Source: Scatophagus argus (lineage: Eukaryota > Chordata > Actinopteri > Scatophagidae). From it: DNA of 64,000 bases. Location: positions 6,741,223 through 6,805,222 of the forward strand of contig NC_058515.1 of the NCBI RefSeq assembly GCF_020382885.2, in the 5' to 3' direction. A program made the position numbers and the translations under genes. The notes under the pieces are model-generated. The model ran no database searches. It was not told the origin of the DNA and saw nothing but the letters and a program-made list of their open reading frames with translations. Shown here piece after piece: positions 16,328 through 26,960 of this stretch; position 1 is the stretch's first letter, and every line of letters starts with the position of its first letter.

Positions 16328-16700
16328 AACTAGTATTTGACAACAGTGTGATTAACTGTTTAGCCTTTAAAGGGGGCAGTTGATGGTCATGCTCAGCTGG
16401 AGGAAAACTGAATGGAATCTAGAACAAGTGTCAAAAATGTCCCTTTGTTTAATATTGTTATTGTTTTATTTTTTTTTGCACTGGATGCCCCAAGATAATA
16501 TGGATTGCTGCTATGCATATAGACATTTTGATTTTTTTTTATTTTTTTTCTGAATTGATACTTTTTTGTTGTTGTTGTTTTAAAGATTCTCTGCAAAATG
16601 TAAATGTGGTGATGAAAGTTCTCCCAGTCAAAATATGGACAAGTTGTGGCACTATCATTTGAAGATATTTGCCTTTTTTTGTTTTTTTTAATAAAATATC
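16328..16700 (+). other. larp7 3'UTR
   Basis: T-rich untranslated region with several T runs. It ends at the polyadenylation signal AATAAA at 16690-16695. Confidence 0.6.
16690..16695 (+). terminator. Polyadenylation signal AATAAA of larp7
   Basis: Canonical hexamer 363 nt after the stop codon, before the convergent neighbour's own signal on the other strand. Confidence 0.65.
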
Positions 16701-16922
16701 ATTATTTGATGATTACAGAAAATATTGTGCATGAAAGGAAATTTGCAACCGTTCGTTCACTGGAGGATGTGTGTTGTGTCAGACCACATTTTTTGACTAA
16801 GAATTGCCTTCAGTTTAGCAGACTACCTAGCACTCAAAGTGAGTTGTGCAGCAGAGTATCAGTGAGATGCTTAGTAGCATAAAAATAGCAGCAGTTTCAT
16901 AATCTCAATTCCATTTATGGCT

Positions 16923-16928
16923 TTTATT
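16923..16928 (-). terminator. Polyadenylation signal AATAAA of the SAXO/MAP6-like gene
   Basis: TTTATT on the + strand reads AATAAA on the - strand, about 92 nt beyond the stop codon. Together with the larp7 signal it leaves only about 230 bp between the two converging transcripts' signals. Confidence 0.6.
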
Positions 16929-17019
16929 CGTGTCAATGTCCAAAACTATCTGAGGTCATGTGTGGCAGCACATCTCATCATCTGCCTGGTCTCTAGGAAG
17001 CCTTAACTTCTGCTAGACC

Positions 17020-19058
17020 CTATCCAGCAAATGACTCGGTGATCCTCTGATGGCTCCAAATGACATCCCTGTCAAGAGTTGGTCCAGTATCTCCGGAATT
17101 CTTCAGTCCCGGTGGTGAGTCAAAGCTGGAAAATACTCCATCTTCAGCAATATACTGAGGTTTCTCACTGGTGTTGGAGTTGGAATTACTCACTGCAGGC
17201 TCACTTAGTTTGGGATGAAGGCTAAGAGATTTTGAGCTTGTTTTGCATCTGTCAGCAGGCTTAGGTGTGTGCACTGAAAAGCTGGTTTTCCCAGGCCAGT
17301 CCAACTCTTCTTTGGAGACAGTAGGGAGGTGTCGTGGAGTGTACCAAGCTTTATAATCCTCCTTCATTGTAGTTGTCTGAAAGGGCATCTTGCTTTTCTC
17401 TCTGGTTTGCATAGATGGCAGGACTGGTGTGGTGGGCTTACATTCCTGTGCCATGCAGTCTGCATGTGTTGTAGAGAAGACCTTGTGATCTGCTGGCGGA
17501 CTCGACTCTTTGGCTTTGTCTTGGCCTTGGAACTTGTTTTCCAGAGACAAGGTCATGAATTCCTGGAACAATTCACTGGCTTCATCCAGAGGTTCTTGGT
17601 TTGTGCCCCTCGTCATCTCTGAGCTCACGTACACTGCAGGCTCTAAGGGCAGACCTTTGTTGGGTTGGTGCGCAGGCTTCTTCCTGCATGCCCCAGGCTG
17701 CACTGGATGGCAGACAAAATCAGATCTGTAGCTGGTGATCCCTTCAAAAGGTTTTAGGTTTTGCACACATGGGACTGCTTTAGAGTTCGCTGCAAATTGA
17801 ACAGAACGTTTTTGTGCGCGACCTTCTTTGGAACCGCCAAGAGGGACAACTAATCCTTGGTCGACCTTCAAATTGTCAATAAGCTTGTGTGACTGCCGCT
17901 TGCTTACTTTCCATGTTTGGAAATCCCCTGAAGAAAATAAGGAACATTGATGCTGTATTTAGACAGGTATGTATTTATTGTTGTTATCTGTAACGCAGGA
18001 CTGTATTTGTCTTGACTTACTTTGGTACACTGACATGTAGGCGTCCTCCTTGGGTTCCGTGTGGCTCGCTGCGGACTGTGCAGGATTGTCAGGAGCACTG
18101 CTGCATCTCTGTTGGCGTTTTGGCTGCACAGATGGCTGTGAGGCCTTTGGTGGATTTTTGTGGATCCGTTTGTGGGTCACATAGCATAATCTGAAACACA
18201 CGTAAATTATGCCATTTTTATTTTAGAATTAGATTTCACGTGGATAGAGAGCCGGCTTCACTGTATCATGGACTATTGGACCTCACAGGCAGGGAGACAT
18301 GGCATCATTCTGTCCCACCCAAACAGTTTCACAAAGACGTATCTGGTGAGATAACACAAAATCTTGATATCTTACTTAAAAGTGGACACATCGTTACTTG
18401 TCGCCTTCAGTGGGTGGTAAGGATTTTTCTGTGTTGAGGTTGAGATGACAGTTTTGTAGCAGCATGGGTGAAGGAACTTGTCCTGGTACTCTGTGCTCAT
18501 AGAAGGTGGTGTCTGGGCTCTCCGAGAGTGTCTCCTGGACATCAAATCAAGGCAGTTTATTCGTCTTCCACTTTAAACAACAAGGCAGTTATGCTTTAAC
18601 ATTCATAAGCCCACACAAAAGCATTAAAGCTTTCTAATTAAACACTGTCACGGACAGGCAAGGTGATGTTCAACAACATTCTGAGTTGGGTCCCATACAC
18701 TTCCGCAAAGATAATCAAATTGCATGCAAGCCTACATGATTTTAATTGATGATAGTTTGAAAAATCTACAACATAATCTACAGCATAAAACCTTGCAGGT
18801 GTCAGCCCCTTCATACATTTTTGTTTTTTGGTTTGTTTTGCAGCCATTTCACAACAAACATCCTACCTTCAAATGATTCCGTTTTGATTGATTCCAAACT
18901 AGTGTAACATTTGAAAAACTACAAGCTTCTTTTTCTGGGTTTCGTTCAAGAAAGCCCAACCAAAATTGTTATCTCATAAAGAAAACATGATAAATAGGTG
19001 ACCTCACCGCGTTGCCTTCATGCTGTGTATTTTGTTACCTCATAGTTTTGGGGAGCAT
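17020..19058 (-). CDS. SAXO/MAP6-like microtubule-associated protein
   Basis: Predicted microtubule-binding or stabilising protein of 418 residues. Four exons on the - strand: 19058-19039, 18534-18376, 18190-18021, 17927-17020; phases agree and the total is 419 codons with the stop. The first ATG follows an in-frame TAG. Three modules resemble the Mn repeats of MAP6 and SAXO proteins, Y/F-x-x-D-F/Y-x-x-W: YMSVYQRDFQTWKV (about 112-124, formed across a splice), FEGITSYRSDFVCHPVQP (177-194) and FQTTTMKEDYKAWYTPR (298-314). TEYQDKFLHP near the N-terminus may be a fourth. The rest is low-complexity, Ser/Pro/Lys-rich. It lacks the Cys-rich N-terminus that I remember for SAXO1 and SAXO2, so it may be a divergent SAXO or another member. 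Convergent with larp7; in human, SAXO1 is likewise convergent with ADAMTSL1, which favours a SAXO identity. Confidence 0.65.
18535..19038 (-). other. Intron 1 of the SAXO/MAP6-like gene
   Basis: 504 bp between the 20-nt first coding segment and exon 2 (AG|GTAACA donor, TCCAG acceptor). Nothing recognised inside. Confidence 0.55.
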
Positions 19059-19290
19059 CGCTCCTCCGGCGGCGCGTCCGTTGGCTCGCGGTTGTAGCTG
19101 TGATTCTGCGCTGCAGGCCTACAGCATATGAATTATTGACGGAGGGGGCACATGACGTGTGTGTTGAACGAGAGTAGCACGTAGCGGCCGACAACGAACT
19201 AAAAATAAACACAGAGGAAGACTCGGATGCGGGCCGGTTGTCAAGGCGAAGATGATGCGTTTTATGCCTCGTAAAGCGGATTCAACCACC
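19020..19290 (-). promoter_or_regulatory. CpG-rich promoter region of the SAXO/MAP6-like gene
   Basis: CG dinucleotides are dense (for example CCGGCGGCGCGTCCG at about 19067-19081, GCGGCCG near 19184) in otherwise AT-rich DNA, around and just upstream of the start codon. A CRE-like TGACGTG lies near 19153. No TATA box is obvious on the - strand. Confidence 0.5.
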
Positions 19291-22130
19291 CCGCCCGTAG
19301 TAATGTTACATAAAGTGGAGTAGCCACTTCTCAAACATACCAAGTTTTTTTTTTTTGATGTGACCCCTTTTAAAATCAAATGGCATCAGACCTCCTGCCC
19401 GTGCAATGCTGTGCTTTTACAGTCGTTTTTAATGTGCTGGATAAGCAAGGTGCAAGTCGGGTCGTGCATTCTGCAACGTGACTGGGTCGCAGGACTCCCA
19501 TCTGTCACTGTGCAGTCATGTCCAAGAAGGACAGGGAGAGGATGCAAGCACACGTGCTCACACAGTAGGTGGGGGTGGGGACAGGAAGGTGTGACCTTGT
19601 GAACTACCGCCAACGGATGTAGTCATGGGATTTGTTTTTGTTTGTTTGTTTATTTGTTTTGCCATGCCCAAATGCTAAATTGTGGATTACTGAATCCACA
19701 GGCTCAAGTGCGTTCTTGCGTTTGTCCACTAGATGGCGTCCGCGGCTTGTTAAAAAAAAAAGATGTATGGAGAGACCATTTGGACCACATTTTTTGTGTT
19801 TGGCTTGGGACTTAAAGAAATATTTCAATTTGTAACAGAGAAGAGAGATGTTTTTCACAAATCATTTAGGAATAAGATTAACTAGAGCTAAACAATATTT
19901 TATTGTAAGCAATATACAACAGGATACAACATTAATGGAAATTGAACAGATAGGTCAAGAAGCCATGGGTCTATACAATAGACTGAACATAGTGAATACT
20001 CTCAAAGTGAGCTGTGCAGCGATTATCAGTAAGAAGGTGAAAATGGTCAACCTGTCTATTTTTACATTTTTTCAGACAGTTTAGTATTCCGTATTCAGAT
20101 TCAGCAGTCCTTTCGGTTAATCTAATCCCCCTGTAGACCAATATGACACTAAGTATTGGTGTTTGTCAGAGAACTGTGGGCAGAGCGGAAAAGTCTTTGA
20201 TGGCTCTGTGGATTTTCAATTGCAGAGGAAATTCTGATATATAGTCCAGTAATTGCATGAATAACTAACAAATGAAAACAAAACATGGCAGCTGTATAAT
20301 AAGGGGGCAGGATTGGCCCAAAAAGGTTGGCTAACCTGATTTAACCTTGACAGATACCAGTTTAAAGTGCCTATAAGTCAAATGCGCATTAGTAACTACA
20401 TTGGATTGCATTCATGAAGTTTACATAAGCCTAGTTAAGATGAAATACAAGTACTGGACACACATCAGTAGTTTTTAAAGGTTTTGTGAACCCACAGGTG
20501 TTTTCACTTATTCTTGGCTGATGAGGTTGAAGTTGGGAATTGCATGAGGTCAGAGGATTCAGTGTACAGTATTTGTAATGAGAATTACTAAAGGGAATGT
20601 TGTCCCACCCCATCAGGTGCCACAAAGCTACCGGTAGACTGAGGGAGATGTCAGTCAACCAGTCTTTTACCTGAAAGGCTGAAATCACTGTGTGGATTTT
20701 GCAGCCCCACATGACCTTTGTTTTTGCTCTCATTATGTGCATACGTGTTGCAACTCCAGACTGGCAGATAACTTCAGTGCCTTGCTGTCACTGTCAGCTA
20801 ATGAATTTAAAGTGCTTTAGGGCTGCTTATGTTAATTTTCCTCTGACATTGTGCAAAAATTCTAACAATGCAGGCTGTTTTCTTCGGAGTATTTGTGGAT
20901 GTAATCTTCCACTGAATGGGACTTTGACAACATCTCTCCACCTGAAAAATACATTTCCATCGGTTGTGGTTGTTTATAAAACCGGTGAATGATAAATCAG
21001 ATCCACACTGATAACTCAGACCTCTGTGTAGTTGTGTCTGTGCACCCACCCATTCTTCACTCTGAGTGATTTGGAGTGAAGATATATTTTCCCAGAGAAG
21101 CATTAAAATGCAAAAAGGGCTGAAAAGAGGATCCTCGGAATGAGAAGTCAGGAATCTGGAGAGGTTTATGGATATTTGAAATCTTTCCCCATTAAAAATT
21201 TCTGACTGCATATGAGGAATGGCTTCTTCATCCAGTGCCATCAGAATCACTCAGAAATAAAGTTATGGTGTTTTGAAAGATGGTGAACAGTGTAGATGGT
21301 GATATTGCAGAGCAACAGTGTGCACATTACATTCAAATCACAGCCTCCAGGCCTGATGCATTAACAGAGAGAACACTTCTTGTACTGAGTAAGCCAAACA
21401 GTTGTGCCAAAGCCTGGTCAATACATTTGATTATCGTGGTGCAGTTCAGACATACTGCTGGTTTGGTTAAAGCTGATGCAAAGTAAAAAAAAAAAATAAT
21501 TTAGATTAATTCTTCGCTTCTGCGTTTCTGCCAGGAAACTTTGTCAGAATGATTTTCGTACCCCATTTTCCCCACTTTTTTCTCGTATCATATTATGTGG
21601 ATTACTGATGGTCCGTGTGCAGTGCCTGCTACTGTTCTAACCAAACCAACGAAGCAGAAATCAGAATTCAAGGCACAGACCGTGGGGTCGCTGAAACGCC
21701 AGCTTCTCTGCTGGGCTCCGTGGCTCTCTTTTCTCCACATAATGTCAATTGAATATCAAGCAAGATGTGCTCTTTCCCACATTTGGACAGTTTAGTCAAT
21801 GCATCTATCCACCTAAACTAAAGACGAGTGATTTTTGGATTTCCATGCGTTTTTACGCAGCGCCATGTCCAAAAACAGTTCGTTAATGTTGGCATACACT
21901 GACTGTAGAAAATGTAAGTCTTTAAGTTCAAACGATATGATAATTCCATGAATGATTTATGATCTTAAAAGTGTTTGCTGTCTTGCGGTGCCTTGCGGTA
22001 AACCTTTTTTTTTTTAATAAAACGAAACTAGCAATTGCGTCTTTACGCAACGCACCGTTATAATTGGAGACCTGACAGGAATACAAAATAACTGCACTTC
22101 ATGTCAATGTATGGCAGTTGTGCTCGACTG
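19291..22130. other. Intergenic region between the SAXO-like gene and col25a1
   Basis: About 2.8 kb without a convincing coding exon. It contains a CTCF-like motif at 19725-19740 and a non-repetitive stretch at about 20690-21000 that could be regulatory. The 147-residue minus-strand frame at 20807-21250 has no recognisable features. Confidence 0.5.
19725..19740 (+). promoter_or_regulatory. CTCF-like binding motif
   Basis: TCCACTAGATGGCGTC matches the vertebrate CTCF core CCASYAGRKGGCR at every position. It lies between two divergently transcribed genes, where a domain boundary would be reasonable. Confidence 0.5.
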
Positions 22131-22581
22131 CAAGAGCTCAAAGGGAGCGGGTCAATAAATTATGTTAATCAGTCAGGACAGATTGGAGGCGTGTTGTTGC
22201 CGTAACGAGGGGGAGCATGCCCGCACCGTGGAAAAGCTCCGAGTGGTAACGCTGTCTCCACTACTGTACATGCGCGCTGCCTTCTATTTCCCCAGTCTCT
22301 CTTTCTACTTTATTGTGCATAATAGCAATTTCCTCCGCGGAAGCACTACTGTGCAACAAGTTTGCAGGAGCCACAGCACGCCGTCAGACAGGTTGACTTG
22401 CTTTTTGGCCGGAGCGGAGTGGAGACTCACTCATCTATCTGTCGCTGTCACCACAAAGTCACTGAACGTGAACGTCGCGTCGCAAGCCACACACACATAC
22501 ACAGAGAGAACAGTGTGCCATAAATTCGTGACTCCGCGCCAGATGCAGTTTGCTCCCAACAGCGCGTGTAGTTGTAGTTAA
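22131..22581 (+). promoter_or_regulatory. col25a1 5' leader and promoter region
   Basis: GC and CpG content rise here. A 139-codon open frame (22162-22581) ends in TAA directly abutting the col25a1 ATG in the same frame. It has no recognisable protein features and mainly shows that translation cannot start further upstream in this frame. A transcription start within this stretch is likely; no TATA box is certain. Confidence 0.45.
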
Positions 22582-23113
22582 ATGGAGATCGCGGAGGCAA
22601 GAGGAGCATCTAAGTGCGTGGAAAAAATGGAGAAAGAAGTGGCGACTCAGAAACGACAATATTGCCGCACAACAGTGGTGAACATAATCTCATCTTTATG
22701 TTCAGTGGCGTCCATTGCCTTTTGCATTTTTCTGAGCTTTAACGCAGCTGATCTGAAGGACCGGGTTGTGGATTTGGAGAGTGGGAATGGTGAGCACACC
22801 TTCCGCGTCTCTGGCTACTCCACGGATGATTTTAATTCATTGATTGAACAAAGAGTGGACGAGCTGCTCTCCCAGGTAAGACTGCACGTGTTCTGCTTGA
22901 GCTCAATGTTTTCACCCGCTTAATTGCCCACAAAGTGACACTGTTTCAGTGACTAACCTGACAGAAATCACACCCAAATACTTTGATTTCAGTGAAAGCA
23001 TCCGGTGCTAATGAATGAAAATGTCATTCATTTCACATTTCAGCGCTCCTATGAAAATTTCGTCAAGATTCGGACTGCCAGACAAGCATCACCTGAATGC
23101 AACTGCCCTCCAG
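22582..23113 (+). CDS. col25a1: Collagen type XXV alpha 1 chain, N-terminal exons (3' partial)
   Basis: Type II transmembrane collagen; the shed form associates with amyloid-beta in mammals, and the gene is needed for motor innervation. Exons 22582-22875 (98 residues) and 23044-23113 are in frame. Cytosolic residues 1-30, a membrane span at about 31-53 (TVVNIISSLCSVASIAFCIF…), a short stalk with a heptad-like segment (LKDRVVDLESG), then RSYENFVKIRTARQASPECNCPPG. That stalk closely matches remembered human COL25A1 (KSYEHMAKIRIAREAPSECNCPAG), better than COL13A1 or COL23A1. RTAR (108-111) is a minimal furin motif at the known shedding position. Exon 2 ends in the first base of a Gly codon, as expected before the first triple-helix exon. 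The start ATG is preceded by an in-frame TAA. All collagenous exons lie beyond the window. Confidence 0.9.
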
Positions 23114-26078
23114 GTAAAACTCCACCCCAGTGCCTTCTGGGCATGTGGTTGTTGGTGTGTGAGAGACAGTATTTGCAGCCTGTTTGTCTTTGCCTCAAAT
23201 CTGAGTTAGTGTGAGAATGAATGGAAGCTTTCTGAACAGGTCTTTATTTTATTTCATTGAAACCGATGACGCATGACAGTTTGCCTGGATAGCATTGAGG
23301 TCTGTTCGGAGGTCCGCTGTGAAGGATGCAGACAGCTGACTGGCCATTACACTGAACAGAAAGAAAGGTATTTAACAGTGGTCTATACATAGAGGTGCTG
23401 AGAGGCTGTTTGACTTGTGATGCTGCCTGCTCTCCACTTGTCCTCTTGGAGAGAAAGAAAAAAAAAACCCTCTTGAAATTCACATTTCCCACCAGTAGAT
23501 GGAAACATTTATTCCTTGAGCGTAGGTCAGCATTCCGGTCATTTTGGGATGGAGTCAAGGTTGGGTTAGTCAGAGTGGGAGCTGTTGCTCGAGGATCTTG
23601 GAGGAAAGGCTGCACAATCTGAGCTGTAACATCATCTTATGTTTCTTGACTGTTATGTTTTTCCCCCATGGCTTTCATTATTGTGCATCATTGGGAGGAT
23701 GTGATCAGTGCTGCCCCTCAGTATTTGATTGACAGCTCCAGTAAGAATGAGGTGAAACAAGAAGGTTTTTTTTTTTTTTTAAATGAAAAAACATGTAGTC
23801 TTGACTATATGGATCAAAAATGCCACCACATCAGAAGGTATCCAATTGTAATGTAAAGTTCAGATGGTTGTGCAAAATTCCATTAAGAATGTTTTCCATT
23901 TTGTTATACTGCGGGTTGTAGACGACGAACCCTCAAAAATATCTGCGAGGTTACTGACAATCTCCAGTTTTCAGAATAAAGAGTTATCAAACAGGAGCCT
24001 CAGCTCCTCACAGTGTGGATGAAAGGAGTCCTTGCAGTCAGAGTGTAGTGCAGTGTTTTGCCTGTAGCTGAATGTGATGGTAACATTTCCAGTGAGGTGC
24101 ATATGAACATTATGCTTGCTGCTGGCAGACTCCTGTCTACAGAACTACAGCAGGGAGACCACATGCTGCAGGAAACTGACATGTTTTCACAACTTTGTTA
24201 AAAGTGTGACAAAGACGGATCTGTCGGCATCACGGTCTCAGTCGGGTCCAGCTGGGAATGTGATACAGCAAGTGTGAACATATTGAAAGTGACCTCTCTG
24301 GAAAAGTCAGAGTTATGACATTGTGCAGAGAAGCCTTGTGAGTGGATGTTCGGATAGGCAATCCAGGTGTCCGAAAGCGTCTGTGCCGCAGGGTGGAAGT
24401 ATCCTTGGGAAAGATGCTGAATTCTAACTAAAACCAGTGACTGCTCTGTTGTTGTCCCTGACCTCTCTGTCAAGCAAATAGATTCCCTAACTAGATACAT
24501 ATAGCCAGCACGGTAAGAGCATTATTCCATCTGTCATTATCATGCATAACTGAAAGAAGAAACAAGACTGGTGAAAGTAAAAATTCTTAATGAAGTGGTT
24601 TATCAATTGGGAATGACTCATCTGCTGAGTGAATTACTGAGTCAGAAGTACTGGAAGTATTAGCCATAATGAGACTCTCACAATCATGCTGCTCTCTGTT
24701 CTCAATCCCTATCATATGTCTGCTATTTATTTTCTCCCACCGCATTTCTGTAAAGGGCAGAAATAAAACAATGGAAACATTTCACATCAAATGAAGCGCG
24801 ACGACGCTAAAACCAAGGCGGCACCGAGCTTGATTTTGAAAGTTGGCTCTCAGATTTGATTCAGCTTTTTTTTTTCATGCCCAGTATTTATCCCATAGGT
24901 TTTTGAGCTATGGTTACATGCAAAACACATATCACCAGCACAGTTTGAAGAACCTGTAGCGTTTCCAATATTAAAATGCTCATGCAGAGTGTAGTGTATT
25001 ACACATGCAACTTTGTTAATGCTTTGTAGTGGACTTTTTAAGGCCACATATCTTCGTACCGTATGAATGCTGAATGCGTTCACTCAATATTTATCCTCTC
25101 TTCTGTCTGGGAGACAGCCCCCGGCTCGGATGTGAATTTTTTTTTTTTTCTTTGAGGCAAGGACCATAATGTGCTTCTCACACTCCTCACTTTATTGGTG
25201 TCACAGAAGATGGAGTGGTTGCTAAGACAGAGAAATGGTCCATAGTTTCAGGATGTTTCATAGGTTGCTTCTGAATTATAGGACGTTTTGTAGCATCTTT
25301 ATCAAAGACAGTTTGTTGTGAACTTAAAGTACATTTTATTCACGCTGATTTAATTCTTGGCTAATCAAGACGAAGTTTTTATATGGTGCCGTTTGTCATT
25401 CAAACTGTGTCTGCATGTTGCTGTCTTTTAGCACACATTTATTAGCCTCTGAGTGGAATCTTGGCCATTCATATTCTACTCATGGTGAATGGTAGCAACT
25501 TTCCCCTTGACCTTTCATCAAGCAACAGCCTCAGCTGGACTTCTTGTCACCACTTCCTCCCATTGTACAATACTGAAGACAAATACAGGTGTTGCCATAT
25601 TAATGGTACTGATGTCATTTGGAGCCAGAGTTTGGCAGAGTTTCATCACGAGCCCAAAAAGGGCATACAGTAGGAGTGCAATGCTAAATTGGTACAGTAC
25701 TTTTTTAAGTAGTGACCCTGAACCACATTTTCATGTTGAAGCCTTCTGGACTGCACTGAGTTTGGAAAAAAAATGTTTTTACAGCATACATTTGGTGTAA
25801 ATAATCTTGAGTCTGGGGGGAAAAGCAAAACAAACCGTGTTGGTTTGAAGTCTCTGAAGTCACACCGACTCAGTATGCCATACTGTGAAGCGAGTCAAGT
25901 AATTGTTTCAACATTGGCAGGCAGTTTTCATTTTAATTTTTTTTTTTTTGTACCTTCTTCTCCCCTGAGAGCTGCATTCCAAGCAGGGCCTGTTGTTTAA
26001 TGGGACCATAATAAAATGTGCAGTCAGCAAGCAGTGGTGCTTTGCTCTTTCCTTGTTTACTCACCCATACGCCTCAGA

Positions 26079-26094
26079 CCCCCCCCCCCCCCCC
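26079..26094. repeat. Poly-C run (16)
   Basis: Sixteen consecutive C, that is, a G-run on the other strand. Confidence 0.9.
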
Positions 26095-26479
26095 AACATC
26101 TCCTTTCCCTCCGCTCTGCAGCTTTTCTTGAAGTTAACGCTTCAAAAAGCCTTGCAGCTAAACACCAGCCAAAGTGCCTTTGAGAAAACAGAAATATACA
26201 ACTTGTAATGTGCAGGTCTTTTTATTTTTTCCCACTAAACACCCAACCAAGTTTGTCAAAGGCAAAAGGGCAGCAGGGGGTCACATCAGCTCCCTGTTAT
26301 GTCTTAAGATTTCAAAATAAAACCAGAAGCAGATGCAGCAATATCTGTCTGGTTTGCTTTGTCAAGTCTAGAATTGAATCACTTGAGCAAAACGACACAC
26401 ACAGCCCACAAAATCTCAACTTAATCACTGCTTTTCAACTCCTTGTGGCCAAGCCGAGTTACACTCCCCCTTTCCGCCT

Positions 26480-26960
26480 CAGAAAGTGTGTAATCCCAGT
26501 GGCCTGATACAATTACAGTTGTGCCAATCCCCTCAGATATCCCCAACTCAGTGGGCAACTGGTAATTAATCACTGACAGCTTTTGAATTTAGCCCTCTGT
26601 GTGGTTTGGTGCTGGGAGGTGCCCTAATGGCCATGTAATTACTGAGTGCTAGGTAAAGCTAAGCAGACTTCCAGGTAGCCACTTCAGCCAGCTGCTTTTG
26701 GTTAGGTGAGTCAGGTTAGACTGCCTTTGTGAGCAAGTCAGGCTGGAGACAGAAGATGGAGCCTTGGAAGCCTTGCCTGAAGGCAGTGGTGAATGGGCAA
26801 TTATTATTTTGATTGCTGCTAAATTACTTAACAGGCTATCTACATGAAAATCATGAGCATAACGTACACGGTGAATAACTCTTGCGGGAATCGTTTTTTA
26901 CGTGAAAAGCTCAGCTTATTCATATTTTTGATCAATCCTAATAAACTGCAACATGGCGTG
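26480..26960. promoter_or_regulatory. Candidate conserved noncoding element
   Basis: Non-repetitive, moderately AT-rich sequence with several homeodomain-type ATTA cores (ACTGGTAATTAATCAC near 26560, ATGTAATTACTGAG near 26634) and GATTGCT/ATTATT words. The texture is like vertebrate developmental enhancers; conservation is not tested. Confidence 0.25.

Noticed and set aside
17329..17731. Plus-strand open frames of 97 and 73 residues
   Set aside because: Shadows of the SAXO/MAP6-like last exon on the opposite strand.
20807..21250. 147-residue minus-strand open frame
   Set aside because: No protein-like features. Lies in the intergenic region upstream of col25a1.
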